Below are positions 23,004-30,965 of a stretch of DNA of 37,139 nucleotides, in pieces. The translations under genes were made by a program, and so were the position numbers. The stretch lies in NCBI GenBank assembly GCA_050010255.1, contig JBEKLJ010000004.1, positions 1 through 37,139 of the forward strand, in the 5' to 3' direction. Every line of letters begins with the position of its first letter. The first letter of the stretch is position 1. This stretch comes from JBEKLJ01 sp050010255. GTDB lineage: Bacteria; Acidobacteriota; Terriglobia; Bryobacterales; Bryobacteraceae. A model generated the notes under the pieces. The model had not been told where the DNA came from and searched no databases. It saw only the letters and a list, made by a program, of their open reading frames with translations.

Positions 23004-24761
23004 GTGCGGTTTCTGTGCGGTCTGACGCTGGCCGCGGCCCTCTCTGCTGCTCAGCTCTTCCCGTTGAAAGACGTGCGCCCGGGGATGAAGGGCGTTGGAA
23101 GGACTGTGTTTTCGGGCACCGAGATCGAGGAGTTCCAGGTTGAGATCCTGGGCGTGCTGGAGAACGTGGGCCCCAGGCAATCACTCATACTGGCGCGTCT
23201 CTCGGGCGGGCCGCTGGCGGAGACGGGGGTGCTTCAAGGGATGAGCGGCAGCCCGGTCTACATTGACGGGAAGCTGCTCGGGGCCGTGGCAATGGCCTTT
23301 GCGTTCTCGAAGCAGCCCATTGCCGCCATCCGGCCGATTGAGGACATGGTGCGAGTGGGGGAGGGGGCGCCGGCGCCGGTCAACTCCGCGCGGCTGCGGG
23401 CCTGGGACGGCACGCTCGCCTCCGCGCTGCCGCCGCGGGAGGACGTGCTGGCCGCCGGGGGACGCATGGTCGACATCGCGACTCCGGTTTCCTTCGGCGG
23501 GTTCACACGGGCCACGATCGAGCACTTTGCGCCTGAATTGCGCGCGCTGGGCCTGGAGCCGCAGCAGGGGCTGAGCGGCGGCGGGAGGCTCGAGCCGGGC
23601 TTGGGCGACCCCTCGAAGCTCCAGCCCGGCGCGATGATCAGCGTGCAGCTCATCTCGGGCGACCTGAGCATCGGCGCCGATGGCACGCTAACGTACATCG
23701 ACGGCAGCCGCGTCTACGCATTCGGCCACCGGTTCCTGGCGGTCGGAGGCACGGACCTGCCGTTTGCGCGATCCGAGGTGCTGACGCTGCTGCCGAGCCT
23801 GGCGGCCTCGTTCAAGATTTCGAGCGCGCGCGAGTGGATGGGCACCATCACGCAGGACCGCAGCGCGGCGGTTGCGGGCGAGCTGGGCCGGAGGGCCGCG
23901 ACGATTCCGGTCTCGATCGCGGTGAACGAGCATGGAGCCAAAGCGCCGAAGATCTCGACTTACGAGATGCGGATTGTCAACGACCGGGTGCTCTCGCCGT
24001 TCCTGTTGCAGATGGCGGTGTTCTCGGCGATTGACGCCACCGAGCGAACCACCGGCGAGGCGACGCTGGCCGTCAGCGGCAGAGTGGAGTTCGAGGGTGG
24101 CTTGGCGCCGCTCCAGCTGGGCAACACCTACGCGGGGGATTTCAACCTGGCCGCGCAGGCGGCGCTCGCCACCGCCGCGCCGGTAGCCTACGTGATGCAG
24201 AGCGGATTCGAACTGCTGAGGCCGAAGCGCGTCGCGCTCACCATCGACTCCTTCCCGCGGAAGCGGCAGTTGCAGGTCGACCAGTTCTGGGCGTCGCCGC
24301 GCGAGGTGCGCCCGGGCGAGAGCGTCGAGCTGAGGGTGGTGCTGAGCGGGGAGAACGGCCTGGAGCTGACGCGCACGGCGACCTACCGGGTCCCCCTGGG
24401 CGCGCCGGCCGGGCCGCTGCAATTCACCGTGGCCGACGCCAACGTGACGAACATGACCGAGTTCCGGCAGTTCCTCGGCACGCCGCCGAAATCGCCGTCG
24501 CAACTGCTGGGCTTCATCAACTCGCTGCGCGCGAACACGAAGGCCTACATCCGGGTCTGGCGCGCCGAGCCTTCCTTCGACGTTCAGGGCGAAAACCTTC
24601 CCGACCCGCCGCCCTCGCTGGCCATGATCCTGGGGCGGAGCCAGGCGTCGCTTTCCTCCGTGCCCGCGCCGCCCAACTCCAAGCTCGCCGAGCTGGAGAT
24701 CAGCGGCGGCGAGGCCGTGATCAGCGGCGCAAAAACGATTCAGGTGGAAGTGAGAGAGTGA
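23004..24761 (+). CDS. secreted SpoIVB-type peptidase S55 domain protein
   Basis: A 585-residue exported protein with signal peptide RFLCGLTLAAALSAAQ. The S55-like region starts PLKDVRPGMKGVGRTVF and contains GVLQGMSGSPVYIDGKLLGA, with the candidate nucleophile around Ser83, and later VYAFGHRFLAVGGTDLPFAR with His242. The remaining ~340 residues are beta-rich and unassigned. SpoIVB of spore-formers cleaves a sporulation protein; non-sporulating homologues have no known substrate. GTG start with TACAAT 6 bases upstream. The frame is open back to 22686, but that part overlaps the exosortase gene. It is coupled to the beta-propeller gene (stop TGA shares its A with the next ATG). Confidence 0.82.
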   Translation: MRFLCGLTLAAALSAAQLFPLKDVRPGMKGVGRTVFSGTEIEEFQVEILGVLENVGPRQSLILARLSGGPLAETGVLQGMSGSPVYIDGKLLGAVAMAFAFSKQPIAAIRPIEDMVRVGEGAPAPVNSARLRAWDGTLASALPPREDVLAAGGRMVDIATPVSFGGFTRATIEHFAPELRALGLEPQQGLSGGGRLEPGLGDPSKLQPGAMISVQLISGDLSIGADGTLTYIDGSRVYAFGHRFLAVGGTDLPFARSEVLTLLPSLAASFKISSAREWMGTITQDRSAAVAGELGRRAATIPVSIAVNEHGAKAPKISTYEMRIVNDRVLSPFLLQMAVFSAIDATERTTGEATLAVSGRVEFEGGLAPLQLGNTYAGDFNLAAQAALATAAPVAYVMQSGFELLRPKRVALTIDSFPRKRQLQVDQFWASPREVRPGESVELRVVLSGENGLELTRTATYRVPLGAPAGPLQFTVADANVTNMTEFRQFLGTPPKSPSQLLGFINSLRANTKAYIRVWRAEPSFDVQGENLPDPPPSLAMILGRSQASLSSVPAPPNSKLAELEISGGEAVISGAKTIQVEVRE

Positions 24762-27049
24762 TGAAGAATCCTGCCGCTCTTGCGTGTTTATTGGCCGCGC
24801 TGGCGTGCGCCGTCGCGCCCGCATCGACCACGGCCACATGGGAGATGAACAGCTACCGCGACTTCGCCGCCGGCCGGCTCACCGGCCTCTCGCTTACCCG
24901 CGATGGGCGCCTGATTCTGGCGCCGAAGATCGAGACGTTGTTCGCCTCCGACCAGCCTGTCGTCTGGAGCCTGGCGCAAGCGCCGGACGGTGCGATCTAC
25001 GCTGGCACGGGCCATCGCGGCCGCGTGTTCCGCATCGACAAGTCGCGGACGGCGTCGCTGGTCTGGACGGCCGACCAGTCCGAGGTCTTCGCGCTGGCGG
25101 TGGACTCCCAAGGCGCGCTGTACGCCGCGACGTCGCCCGACGGCAAGATCTACCGCATCCAGGGGGGCCGGGCGCAGGAGTACTTCGCGCCGGGAGCGAA
25201 ATACATCTGGGCGCTTGCCTTCGGGCCGGACGGCGCGCTCTATGCCGGCACGGGCGACCGAGGGAGGATCTTCCGCATCGAGGGAGCCGGGAAGGGAGAG
25301 GTCTACTACGACACCGAGCAGGGCCACGTGACCTGCCTCGCCTTCGACGCCCAGGGCCGGCTGCTGGCCGGGAGCGAGCCGAACGGGATCCTGTACCGGA
25401 TCGTGGCCAAGGACCGGGGCTTCGCTCTGTACGACTCCTCCCTGCCCGAGATTCGCTCGATCGTGGCGGCTGCGGACGGGATGATTTACGCCGCCGCGCT
25501 GGGCGGCTCGATGAGCCGGCGGGCGCTGGGCGGAGTGCCTTCCGGGCCCGGTGTGCCCTCGAGCGTCAGCGTGGGCGCGACGACGGCGACCGTGACGGTG
25601 GAAGCCTCGGCCCAGGGCGGGGTCGAGATCAGGCCGAAGCCGGACGCCGCTAGGCCCGCCGCGGCAGGGGCGCCGCCCCCTCAGCCCGCCGTGCCCATGA
25701 TGGAAGTGGGCGGAGTCGAGAAGTCCGCCATTTACCGCATCAGCCCGGACAACACTGTGGAGAGCCTGTGGAGCTCGCGAGAGGAGAACGTCTACGACCT
25801 GCTCGTCCGGGGCGGAGAGATCGTCTTTTCGACCGACGGCCAGGGCCGCATCTACCGGCTCAGCTCCGATCGCAAGCTGACGCTCGTCACCCAGACCAAC
25901 GAGGGGGAGGCCATCCGGCTGCTCGCCAGCGGGCGGGGCATTCTGGCCGCTACCGGCGACACGGGGAAGCTCTACCGGCTGACCGACGAGGGGAGCGCGA
26001 GCGGCACCTTCGAATCTCCGGTGCACGACGCGGGCAGGGTGGCACGCTGGGGCCGCCTGAGCTGGCGCGCCGAGCTGCCCGCCGGGGCGCGGCTGCAATT
26101 CCGGACGCGGACCGGCAATTCCCTGCGGCCGGACAGAACCTGGAGCGAGTGGTCCGAGCCGGTGGGCGACGCCAGCGGGTCGCCGGTGGGCGACGCCAGC
26201 GGGTCGCCGGCGGCAAGCCCGAACGCGCGCTACATCCAGTGGAAGGCTGAGTTCAGCGGGGCGCCGGCGGGGGGGCCGGTGCTGGACAGCGTCGCAGTGG
26301 CCTACCTGCCGCAAAACACCCCGCCGGTGGTGAAGAGCATCAGCGTGACTCCGCAGACCTCGGCAGCGGCCGCGGCCGCGGCCGCGCAGAAAGCGGCCGC
26401 GCAGGCGCAGACCAGCGCGGCTTACACCGTGACGGTGACAGACACGCCCGACGCCCCGGCGCCGGCCACTTCGACCGGGACGCCGACCCAGGCTGTCGGC
26501 CGCGCCGGCGGCGAGCAGTTGCAGATCGCCTGGCAGGCCGAGGACCCCGACGGCGACCGGCTGGCCTACTCGCTCTTCTTCCGCGGCGAGGATGAGCGCG
26601 AGTGGAAGCTGTTGAAGGCGAACTCGAGCGACAACACGTATGCGATCGACGCCGATGCGCTGGCCGACGGCAGGTATCTGTTCCGCGTGGTGGCCTCGGA
26701 CAGCCCGTCGAATCCGCCCTCGAGCGCACGGACAGCCGAGCTTGTCAGCTCGCCCACGCTCATCGACCACACGCCGCCGGTGGTGACGCTGGCGCCGCCG
26801 CGACGCAGCGGCGCGCAGGTCGAGATCGACGTCGAAGTCGCCGATGCGGCGTCCCCGCTACGCCGTTGCGAGTACGCGGTGGATGCGGGGCCGTGGGTGC
26901 TCGTGGAGCCGGTGGACGGCATCCTCGATTCGCAGCGCGAGCGCTTCCTGCTGAAGCTCGGTGGCGTTGCCCCGGGCGAGCATCTCATCGTGGTGCGCGC
27001 GGTGGACCAGGCCGGCAATGCCGGGCTGGCCAAGGCGGTGGTGCGGTAG
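24761..27049 (+). CDS. secreted beta-propeller / fibronectin-like protein
   Basis: A 762-residue exported protein with signal peptide ACLLAALACAVAPAS. About six to seven propeller blades recur with the pattern PDGALYAGTGDRGRIFRI, interrupted by a glycine/proline/alanine-rich insertion near 255-310. After about residue 410 comes a beta-sandwich region (WSEWSEP, YIQWKAEFSG), an alanine/glutamine-rich stretch and two Fn3/cadherin-like segments (EDPDGDRLAYSLFF, DHTPPVVTLAPP). ATG at 24761 overlaps the previous stop and has GAGAGAG upstream. A scaffold or ligand-binding role partnered with the S55 protein is inferred from coupling. No lipobox or PEP-CTERM tail is seen. Confidence 0.8.
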   Translation: MKNPAALACLLAALACAVAPASTTATWEMNSYRDFAAGRLTGLSLTRDGRLILAPKIETLFASDQPVVWSLAQAPDGAIYAGTGHRGRVFRIDKSRTASLVWTADQSEVFALAVDSQGALYAATSPDGKIYRIQGGRAQEYFAPGAKYIWALAFGPDGALYAGTGDRGRIFRIEGAGKGEVYYDTEQGHVTCLAFDAQGRLLAGSEPNGILYRIVAKDRGFALYDSSLPEIRSIVAAADGMIYAAALGGSMSRRALGGVPSGPGVPSSVSVGATTATVTVEASAQGGVEIRPKPDAARPAAAGAPPPQPAVPMMEVGGVEKSAIYRISPDNTVESLWSSREENVYDLLVRGGEIVFSTDGQGRIYRLSSDRKLTLVTQTNEGEAIRLLASGRGILAATGDTGKLYRLTDEGSASGTFESPVHDAGRVARWGRLSWRAELPAGARLQFRTRTGNSLRPDRTWSEWSEPVGDASGSPVGDASGSPAASPNARYIQWKAEFSGAPAGGPVLDSVAVAYLPQNTPPVVKSISVTPQTSAAAAAAAAQKAAAQAQTSAAYTVTVTDTPDAPAPATSTGTPTQAVGRAGGEQLQIAWQAEDPDGDRLAYSLFFRGEDEREWKLLKANSSDNTYAIDADALADGRYLFRVVASDSPSNPPSSARTAELVSSPTLIDHTPPVVTLAPPRRSGAQVEIDVEVADAASPLRRCEYAVDAGPWVLVEPVDGILDSQRERFLLKLGGVAPGEHLIVVRAVDQAGNAGLAKAVVR
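26161..26208 (+). repeat. perfect 24-bp tandem duplication inside the propeller gene
   Basis: The 24-base unit beginning ggtgggcgacgccagcgggt is present twice without a mismatch. It is in frame and duplicates the octapeptide VGDASGSP. Identity at all third positions indicates a recent slippage event. It lies in a linker between the propeller and the beta-sandwich region. Confidence 0.95.
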
Positions 27050-27143
27050 AGGCCGGCCCCCCCCGGGAGCGGTTGCGGCGGCGCTCGCCACGCGGCGCCA
27101 ACGGCTGGGACGTTGTGCGGCTCACAAGCGTTGCCCGAGTCAA

Positions 27144-27650
27144 TCAGAAGATCCGGGCTTCGGAGCCTCGCCCGAGGCGCCGTATGGCCAAGCACGCTCG
27201 AACTGCCTTGATGGCGAAAACCAAGCCTATGGTTCTGAGAGAGACCTCGAAAACAATGCCGATAATAGCCACCGGCAGAAGTGTTCCCCTTGTCAACCCG
27301 CCTGCTATGAGAACTCCATAATAGGGAACCAGGGCTAAAAAGTGGGGAATCGGGGCTGCGAACCAGACAAGCGCAGCTACCGACCAACCTAGCGAGGCTA
27401 CTTCAATTCGACCCGCACACAGGAATACGAAAAACACGGCGAGCAATGGAACAACCAGGAACGCGATCAGCAGCAGGGCTCCAAGCCCCGCCCTGCCGCT
27501 GAGGGAGAACACGAGAAAGAAACACCATAAGGAAAACGTGGCCGCGTAAGAGTAGCCGATCACCCGTATCACCAGGGCACTTGTCGCGGCGGCCGCCCGG
27601 TAGGGCTTTGCGGCGTCCACATCTCCCAAATCAAGCGTCAATAGCGACAT
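27144..27650 (-). CDS. hypothetical integral membrane protein
   Basis: A 168-residue protein with four to five hydrophobic segments (from about residue 26 to 150) and a short basic C-terminus (RRLGRGSEARIF). No family recognised. The middle resembles generic Yip1-like or small permease folds, but nothing is diagnostic. ATG 27650 is chosen because GAGG lies 8 bases upstream; a GTG three codons earlier is possible. Base composition is visibly lower in GC, and codons ending in A/T are more frequent than in flanking genes, which suggests later acquisition. Spaces of 94 and 157 bases separate it from its neighbours; no terminator is evident. Confidence 0.65.
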   Translation of the reverse strand: MSLLTLDLGDVDAAKPYRAAAATSALVIRVIGYSYAATFSLWCFFLVFSLSGRAGLGALLLIAFLVVPLLAVFFVFLCAGRIEVASLGWSVAALVWFAAPIPHFLALVPYYGVLIAGGLTRGTLLPVAIIGIVFEVSLRTIGLVFAIKAVRACLAIRRLGRGSEARIF

Positions 27651-27807
27651 GGCCGGCACCTCACCACGGCCTCAACGCCGCCTGCTGTTGTTGGGGGCGT
27701 GCAACCCGAGGCCTCCGTCTTGGGCTTCCGGATCGTTGGAAGTGAGTATACACCGATCTGTTTCCTTCCGAGCCGCGTCCGCACTCATGCCGGTGCTTGG
27801 TGTTACT

Positions 27808-29514
27808 TCACCGCGGAATCACCGGCAGGACCAGCGCTGACGGGTGTTCGGCGTCGTGATAGATGCGCTGCCGGGCTTTCAGCATGCGCGTCGAGCGCGC
27901 CACCGGCTCCCCCGTGTTCAGGTTCCGGTTGAACCGCGGGAAGTTGCTGCTGGATACGTACAGCCGGATGCGGTGCCCCGCCTGGAACAGGTTGCTGGTG
28001 GCCCAGAGGTCGATGTCGTACTGGTAGATCTGGTCCGGTTCGATGAGTTCCGCCGTCACGAGCGACTTGCGGTAGCGCGCGCGCACGATGCCGTCGGTGA
28101 GGAAGCGCGCGTAGCCCGACGGCTCTACGTCGGCGAGCAGCGCGGTGAAGTCGGTGTCCACGGCGGAACTGGCGGCGTACAGCTTCAGGTGAACGAAGCC
28201 GGTGACCTCGACGTCTCTCTCCAGCGGCGGCGTCGAGAAGACCAGCACGTCCGCCCGGCCCTCGTTTGGCCGCTGGTCGAACGGGCCGGGCGCCAGTTGG
28301 TCGTTCGCGCAGCAGAGGCGGCCGCCGATGGTTGGTACCGGCTTGGCGGGGTCGTACTCATAGGCCTCCGGCGCTTCTTCGCCGGGCGGCTGGAGGCTCA
28401 GCTCGGCGCGGCGCAGGAAGTAGCTGGTGTAGCGGGTCCGCGCCAGCGGGAACTCCTGTTCGTCGCGCCAGGCGTTCTCGCCCATCACGAAGAGGCGCAC
28501 CGGCGCGCCGCCGGCGAACTCGTTCCGCACGCCCTTGAGGGTGTAATCCGCCCACCGCAGGAGCGTGCCGGTCAGATCCACGACCGCCTGCCGGCCGAAG
28601 GTGACGTCGCCGATTTTGCCTTCGGGCGACATCGAGGCGTGTGCCCAGGGGCCGAGCAGCAAGCGCTGGTCCGCGGCCGCGGGCGAGGCGCGCCGCAGGC
28701 CCACGTAGTTGTTGATGGTGCCCTTGAGGAAAATGTCGTGCCAGCCGCCGGCGTTGAGCGCCTTCACCTTCATCTCCGCGTAGTGGTCCGAGATCCTCCA
28801 CGGCCGCCAGTAGTTGTCGTCGGTCTCGTGGAACACCCAGTCGCGGAAGTACGCCGCGAGCGTGGGCGCGGGAGGCGCCTCGATCAGGCGGTAGTCGTCC
28901 ACCGGCAGCGCCTGGGCCCATTCCTTCGGGTTCGAGAGCGCACCGGCCTTGCGGCGCAGCGTATCAATGGCCAGGCTGCCGGCCCAGGATTCGGTGAACC
29001 ATTGGAGCAGCGCGCCGCTCTGGTAGGTCCACCCGTCGTAGTATTCCGACGCGGTTACGTAGGGAAAAATGGAAACCAGGTGCGGCGGGCCCGCGATCGC
29101 CGCCAGCATCTGCGTCGCACCGACGTACGAGCCGCCGTACATGCCCACCTGGCCGCTTGAATACGGCAGCGCCGCGGCCCACTCGACGGTGTCGTAGCCG
29201 TCCTGGCTCTCGTAGCGGAACGGGTAGAACTCGCCGCCGGAATCGAACCGCCCGCGCGTGTCCTGAATGACGACAACGTAGCCCTGCGAAGCGAGCCGGT
29301 GCGCCTCCGCGGCGCCGCTGGCGCGGTTATACGGCGTTCGCTGGAGCAGCACGGGGTATTTGCCCTCCCCCTCCGGCCGGTAGATGTCGGCGACGAGCCC
29401 CACGCCGTCGCGCGTCTTCATCTGCGCGCCGCTCTGCACCAGGACGCGGTACGGCTGCGCCCAGGCGCTGAGAGCGAAGGCGAAGGAAAGGATGAAGGAG
29501 ACGAGAAGTCGCAT
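27808..29514 (-). CDS. CocE/NonD-family (S15-type) alpha/beta hydrolase
   Basis: A 568-residue exported hydrolase. Signal peptide LLVSFILSFAFALSAWAQ is followed by an alpha/beta-hydrolase core with LVADIYRPEGEGKYPVLLQRTPY, IQDTRGRFDSGGEF and the nucleophile elbow GMYGGSYVG (Ser129), then a cap region and the C-terminal jelly-roll of the X-Pro dipeptidyl-peptidase family (PPLERDVEVTGFVHLKLYAASS). Members cleave acyl bonds in peptides, beta-lactam acyl groups or cocaine-like esters; the substrate is not predictable. ATG with no Shine-Dalgarno; TACACT lies 7 bases upstream inside a palindrome. It follows hemG by 35 bases on the same strand. Confidence 0.92.
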   Translation of the reverse strand: MRLLVSFILSFAFALSAWAQPYRVLVQSGAQMKTRDGVGLVADIYRPEGEGKYPVLLQRTPYNRASGAAEAHRLASQGYVVVIQDTRGRFDSGGEFYPFRYESQDGYDTVEWAAALPYSSGQVGMYGGSYVGATQMLAAIAGPPHLVSIFPYVTASEYYDGWTYQSGALLQWFTESWAGSLAIDTLRRKAGALSNPKEWAQALPVDDYRLIEAPPAPTLAAYFRDWVFHETDDNYWRPWRISDHYAEMKVKALNAGGWHDIFLKGTINNYVGLRRASPAAADQRLLLGPWAHASMSPEGKIGDVTFGRQAVVDLTGTLLRWADYTLKGVRNEFAGGAPVRLFVMGENAWRDEQEFPLARTRYTSYFLRRAELSLQPPGEEAPEAYEYDPAKPVPTIGGRLCCANDQLAPGPFDQRPNEGRADVLVFSTPPLERDVEVTGFVHLKLYAASSAVDTDFTALLADVEPSGYARFLTDGIVRARYRKSLVTAELIEPDQIYQYDIDLWATSNLFQAGHRIRLYVSSSNFPRFNRNLNTGEPVARSTRMLKARQRIYHDAEHPSALVLPVIPR

Positions 29515-29515
29515 G

Positions 29516-29530
29516 GGCTACAGTGTAGCC
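29516..29530 (-). promoter_or_regulatory. palindrome overlapping the -10 box of the S15 hydrolase gene
   Basis: GGCTACA-G-TGTAGCC is a perfect 7-bp inverted repeat around one base, starting just upstream of the hydrolase ATG. On the minus strand it contains TACACT, 7 bases before the start codon. It could be an operator placed on a leaderless promoter, or a short hairpin in the preceding transcript; there is no T-tract for a terminator. Confidence 0.5.
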
Positions 29531-29549
29531 TGTCTCTACGCCTCTGTGG

Positions 29550-30965
29550 TTAGGGTGCCGCTGCGATCTTGTCCGCCGCTTCTTTGCCCATGCGCACGCA
29601 ATCGGGGATGCCGATGCCGTGGTAGGCGTTGCCGGCCAGGTGGAGGCCGGGGAGGCGCTCAAGCCGGGCCTCAATCTGGCGTACGCGCGCCTCGTGGCCC
29701 ACGGTGTACTGCGCCATTGAGCGCGGCCAGCGCGCTACCTGCGTGAACAGCGGCGTCTCCCTCACGCCCATGATCGCAGCCAGCTCGGCCCGCACGGTCT
29801 CGATGAGGTCGTCATCGGAGAGCCTGAGCGCCGAGTCGTCTTCACCGCCCACGAAGCAGCGCAGCACGGCCTTGTCCGGCGGCACGCGATAGGAGAACTT
29901 CGTACCGACCCAAGTACAGGCGACCAGGAGTTTCCGCTCCTTCTTCGGAACCAGGAAACCGAAACCGTTGAGCGGGTGGCGGAAGCCGGCGCGGCCGTAG
30001 CCGAGCGAGATGGTGATCGAGTTCGAGTAGGGGATGGCATCGAGCAGGCGCGCCAGTTCCGCATCCACGCGAGGAAGCAGCGCCGCGGCCTGGTAGGCCT
30101 GGCAGGCGAGCACAACGTGATCGGCTTCGATCCAGCCGCCGTTGACGCGCACCAGGTACGCCGCGGCGGCGCGCTCGATGGTCTCGGCCGAGGCCGTCAG
30201 CACATCGGGCGCGGGCCGGGTGGCGGCGAGCACGGCGTCGGCCAGCGCGCCGAGCCCGCTCTTGAGCGTCTGGAACAGGGGAAGGCCCTTGGCCTGGCGC
30301 GCGGCTTTGCGCCGCTCGTGCAGCACGCCCCTGGTGAGCGAACCGTAGCGACGCTCCAGCTCGACGAAGCGCGGCAGCACGCTCGCCACGCTCAGCTTCT
30401 CCGGGTCGCCGCCGTAGACGCCCGCCAGCAGTGGCTCGGCCAGGTAGTCCACCGTCTCCTGGCCGTAGTGGCCGGCGACGAAGTCGGCTACTGACCGATC
30501 GGCTTCCGCCTCGCAGCCAGCCTCGGCGCCGGAGGCGCGCGGCGGCGCAGCTGGCGCAGGGCGCCGGAACCACTCCAACCCCATGCGGATCTTCGTGTTC
30601 CATCCCAGCAAGCGGCTCGCCACCAGGGGCAGGATGCGCGTGGGAATCATGAACATCAGGCCGTCGGGCAGCCGAACCAGGCGCCCGCGCCTGAGCACGT
30701 AGGTGACGCGCAGGTGATCGTTCGAGCCAATGACCTCGCCGGCCAGGCCCAGCTCGCGGATCAGCTCGAGCGCCCAAGGCTTCTGCGAGAGAAAGCTATC
30801 GGGGCCGGCCTCCAGGAGGCAGCCCTCCTTCTGGATCGTCGAGATCACGCCGCCCAGGCGCGGCTGCCGCTCCAGGATCGTCGCCGGGATGCCGTGCCTG
30901 GAGAGGTGGTAGGCCGCGGAAAGTCCGGAGATGCCCCCGCCGACAATGATTACGCGCCGGGGCAT
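29550..30965 (-). CDS. hemG: protoporphyrinogen/coproporphyrinogen oxidase, HemY type
   Basis: A 471-residue FAD enzyme. The N-terminal dinucleotide-binding motif is VIIVGGGISGLSAAYHL (GxGxxG at 9-14), followed by ERQPRLGGVISTI, EAGPDSFLSQKPWAL and the C-terminal FAD contact LAGNAYHGIGIPDCV. It oxidises protoporphyrinogen IX to protoporphyrin, or coproporphyrinogen III to coproporphyrin in the coproporphyrin-dependent route; sequence alone does not decide. The name hemY (hemG of the oxygen-dependent FAD family, or cgoX) applies. A loop with PAPAAPPRASGAEAGCEAEA near 150-170 is an unusual low-complexity insertion. It overlaps the end of hemH by 16 bases. Confidence 0.93.
   Translation of the reverse strand: MPRRVIIVGGGISGLSAAYHLSRHGIPATILERQPRLGGVISTIQKEGCLLEAGPDSFLSQKPWALELIRELGLAGEVIGSNDHLRVTYVLRRGRLVRLPDGLMFMIPTRILPLVASRLLGWNTKIRMGLEWFRRPAPAAPPRASGAEAGCEAEADRSVADFVAGHYGQETVDYLAEPLLAGVYGGDPEKLSVASVLPRFVELERRYGSLTRGVLHERRKAARQAKGLPLFQTLKSGLGALADAVLAATRPAPDVLTASAETIERAAAAYLVRVNGGWIEADHVVLACQAYQAAALLPRVDAELARLLDAIPYSNSITISLGYGRAGFRHPLNGFGFLVPKKERKLLVACTWVGTKFSYRVPPDKAVLRCFVGGEDDSALRLSDDDLIETVRAELAAIMGVRETPLFTQVARWPRSMAQYTVGHEARVRQIEARLERLPGLHLAGNAYHGIGIPDCVRMGKEAADKIAAAP

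Noticed and set aside
26366..26400. Run of GCGGCCGC repeats as a possible regulatory or recombination site
   Set aside because: It encodes a poly-alanine stretch of the propeller protein; simple codon repetition explains it.
24788..26770. 660-residue antisense open frame opposite the propeller gene
   Set aside because: Low-complexity Arg/Gly/Ala composition; the sense frame has a signal peptide and propeller repeats.
27844..29160. 438-residue plus-strand frame opposite the hydrolase
   Set aside because: No recognisable domain and shadow-like composition; the minus frame shows a complete S15-type hydrolase.
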